From positions 1 to 5,260 of the forward strand of contig JALOPO010000204.1 of NCBI GenBank assembly GCA_025453855.1: a stretch of 5,260 nucleotides of DNA. Reading direction: 5' to 3'. The stretch's first letter is position 1. Every line of letters starts with the position of its first letter. This DNA is from Gemmatimonadaceae bacterium (GTDB lineage: Bacteria; Gemmatimonadota; Gemmatimonadetes; Gemmatimonadales; Gemmatimonadaceae). Positions 5,056 to 5,260 of the stretch are shown here, piece after piece. The position numbers and the translations under genes are program-made. The notes under the pieces were generated by a model, which was not told where the DNA came from, made no database searches, and worked only from the letters and a program-made list of their open reading frames with translations.

Positions 5056-5260
5056 ATGCCCCGCCTTCACGCCAGCACGACCGTCGCGTCGCCCGCGGCA
5101 CACGTCGCTCCAGCGCCGGTCGCGCCGGTCGCGCACCGCAGCACGGCACGCACGATCATGCCGCTCGCACTCCTCGTCACGCTCGCCGGCTGCGGCGGCG
5201 GCGCCGCGGCGGCGTCCACGACGTCCGACGTGATCCCGGTGGTCGCGGCCGAGGTGCGCG
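5056..5260 (+). CDS. Lipoprotein, probable RND efflux periplasmic adaptor (N-terminus only)
   Basis: Starts 4 nt after the channel gene stop, with GGAG at 5045-5048 inside that gene's last codons and 7 nt of spacing, so the two are almost certainly cotranscribed and perhaps coupled. The visible 68 residues contain a lipoprotein signal: MPLALLVTLAGC, with lipobox LAGC and the acylated cysteine at residue 46, then Gly/Ala linker residues. They end in DVIPVVAAEVR, which matches how membrane-fusion (HlyD/AcrA-like) adaptors begin their first strand. The N-terminal tail before the hydrophobic core is unusually long (about 34 residues, Ala/Val/Pro rich). A second ATG at 5158 would remove it but would leave no basic residues before the core. 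The adaptor call rests on the lipobox, the short strand and the tolC neighbour; the barrel-sandwich hybrid and coiled-coil parts lie beyond the window. Confidence 0.7.
   Translation, partial: MPRLHASTTVASPAAHVAPAPVAPVAHRSTARTIMPLALLVTLAGCGGGAAAASTTSDVIPVVAAEVR

Noticed and set aside
3666..5057. Open 463-residue minus-strand frame opposite the channel gene
   Set aside because: A third-position GC shadow of the tolC gene: Gly/Glu/Arg/Ala/His-rich low-complexity translation with no signal peptide or domain, and fully antisense to a clearly recognised protein.

Overview
The window is high-GC DNA (roughly 70 percent G+C by eye) with dense coding on both strands. It comes from a Gram-negative, outer-membrane-bearing bacterium: it encodes a TonB-dependent receptor, a TolC-type outer-membrane channel and a lipoprotein that begins like an RND-pump adaptor. 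The receptor has a carboxypeptidase-like regulatory domain ahead of its plug. That architecture, the Ala/Arg-rich composition and the base composition would fit Gemmatimonadota or a similar soil phylum. This placement is an inference from style, not from a marker gene.

Layout. Positions 1-1745 (minus strand) hold a TonB-dependent receptor that runs off the left edge. Its N-terminal half (signal peptide, regulatory domain, plug) and its beta-barrel half lie in two different frames, and the switch falls on a 12-bp palindrome at 831-842. A short divergent intergenic region (about 1746-1825) carries an 11-bp tandem repeat and a 15-bp palindrome. A secreted protein of unrecognised function, probably with a jellyroll fold, follows on the plus strand (1826-2536). 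It converges with a tetR-family gene on the minus strand (2780-3445). The 243 bases between these two 3' ends are almost filled by one giant imperfect palindrome of about 175 nt centred on 2678, with perfect 29-bp outer arms. The tetR gene is divergent from a TolC-family gene (3612-5051), which is followed 4 nt later by the start of a lipoprotein adaptor gene (5056 to the window end).

How it works together. The right half reads as a TetR-controlled efflux operon: regulator, then divergently the outer-membrane channel and the periplasmic adaptor, with an RND permease expected just beyond the window. The intergenic region is unusually legible. It has a near-consensus promoter (TTGACA, 16 bp, TAGAAT) and three related sites: two exact TAGAG-N6-CTCTA palindromes (one in the promoter spacer, one just after the expected transcription start, 32 bp apart) and a third degenerate copy upstream toward tetR. 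This is a coherent, testable repressor-operator model.

No RNA genes, CRISPR arrays or recognisable insertion sequences were seen. The most unusual structures are the giant intergenic palindrome and the triple operator. The receptor frameshift may be a genuine lesion or an assembly error.
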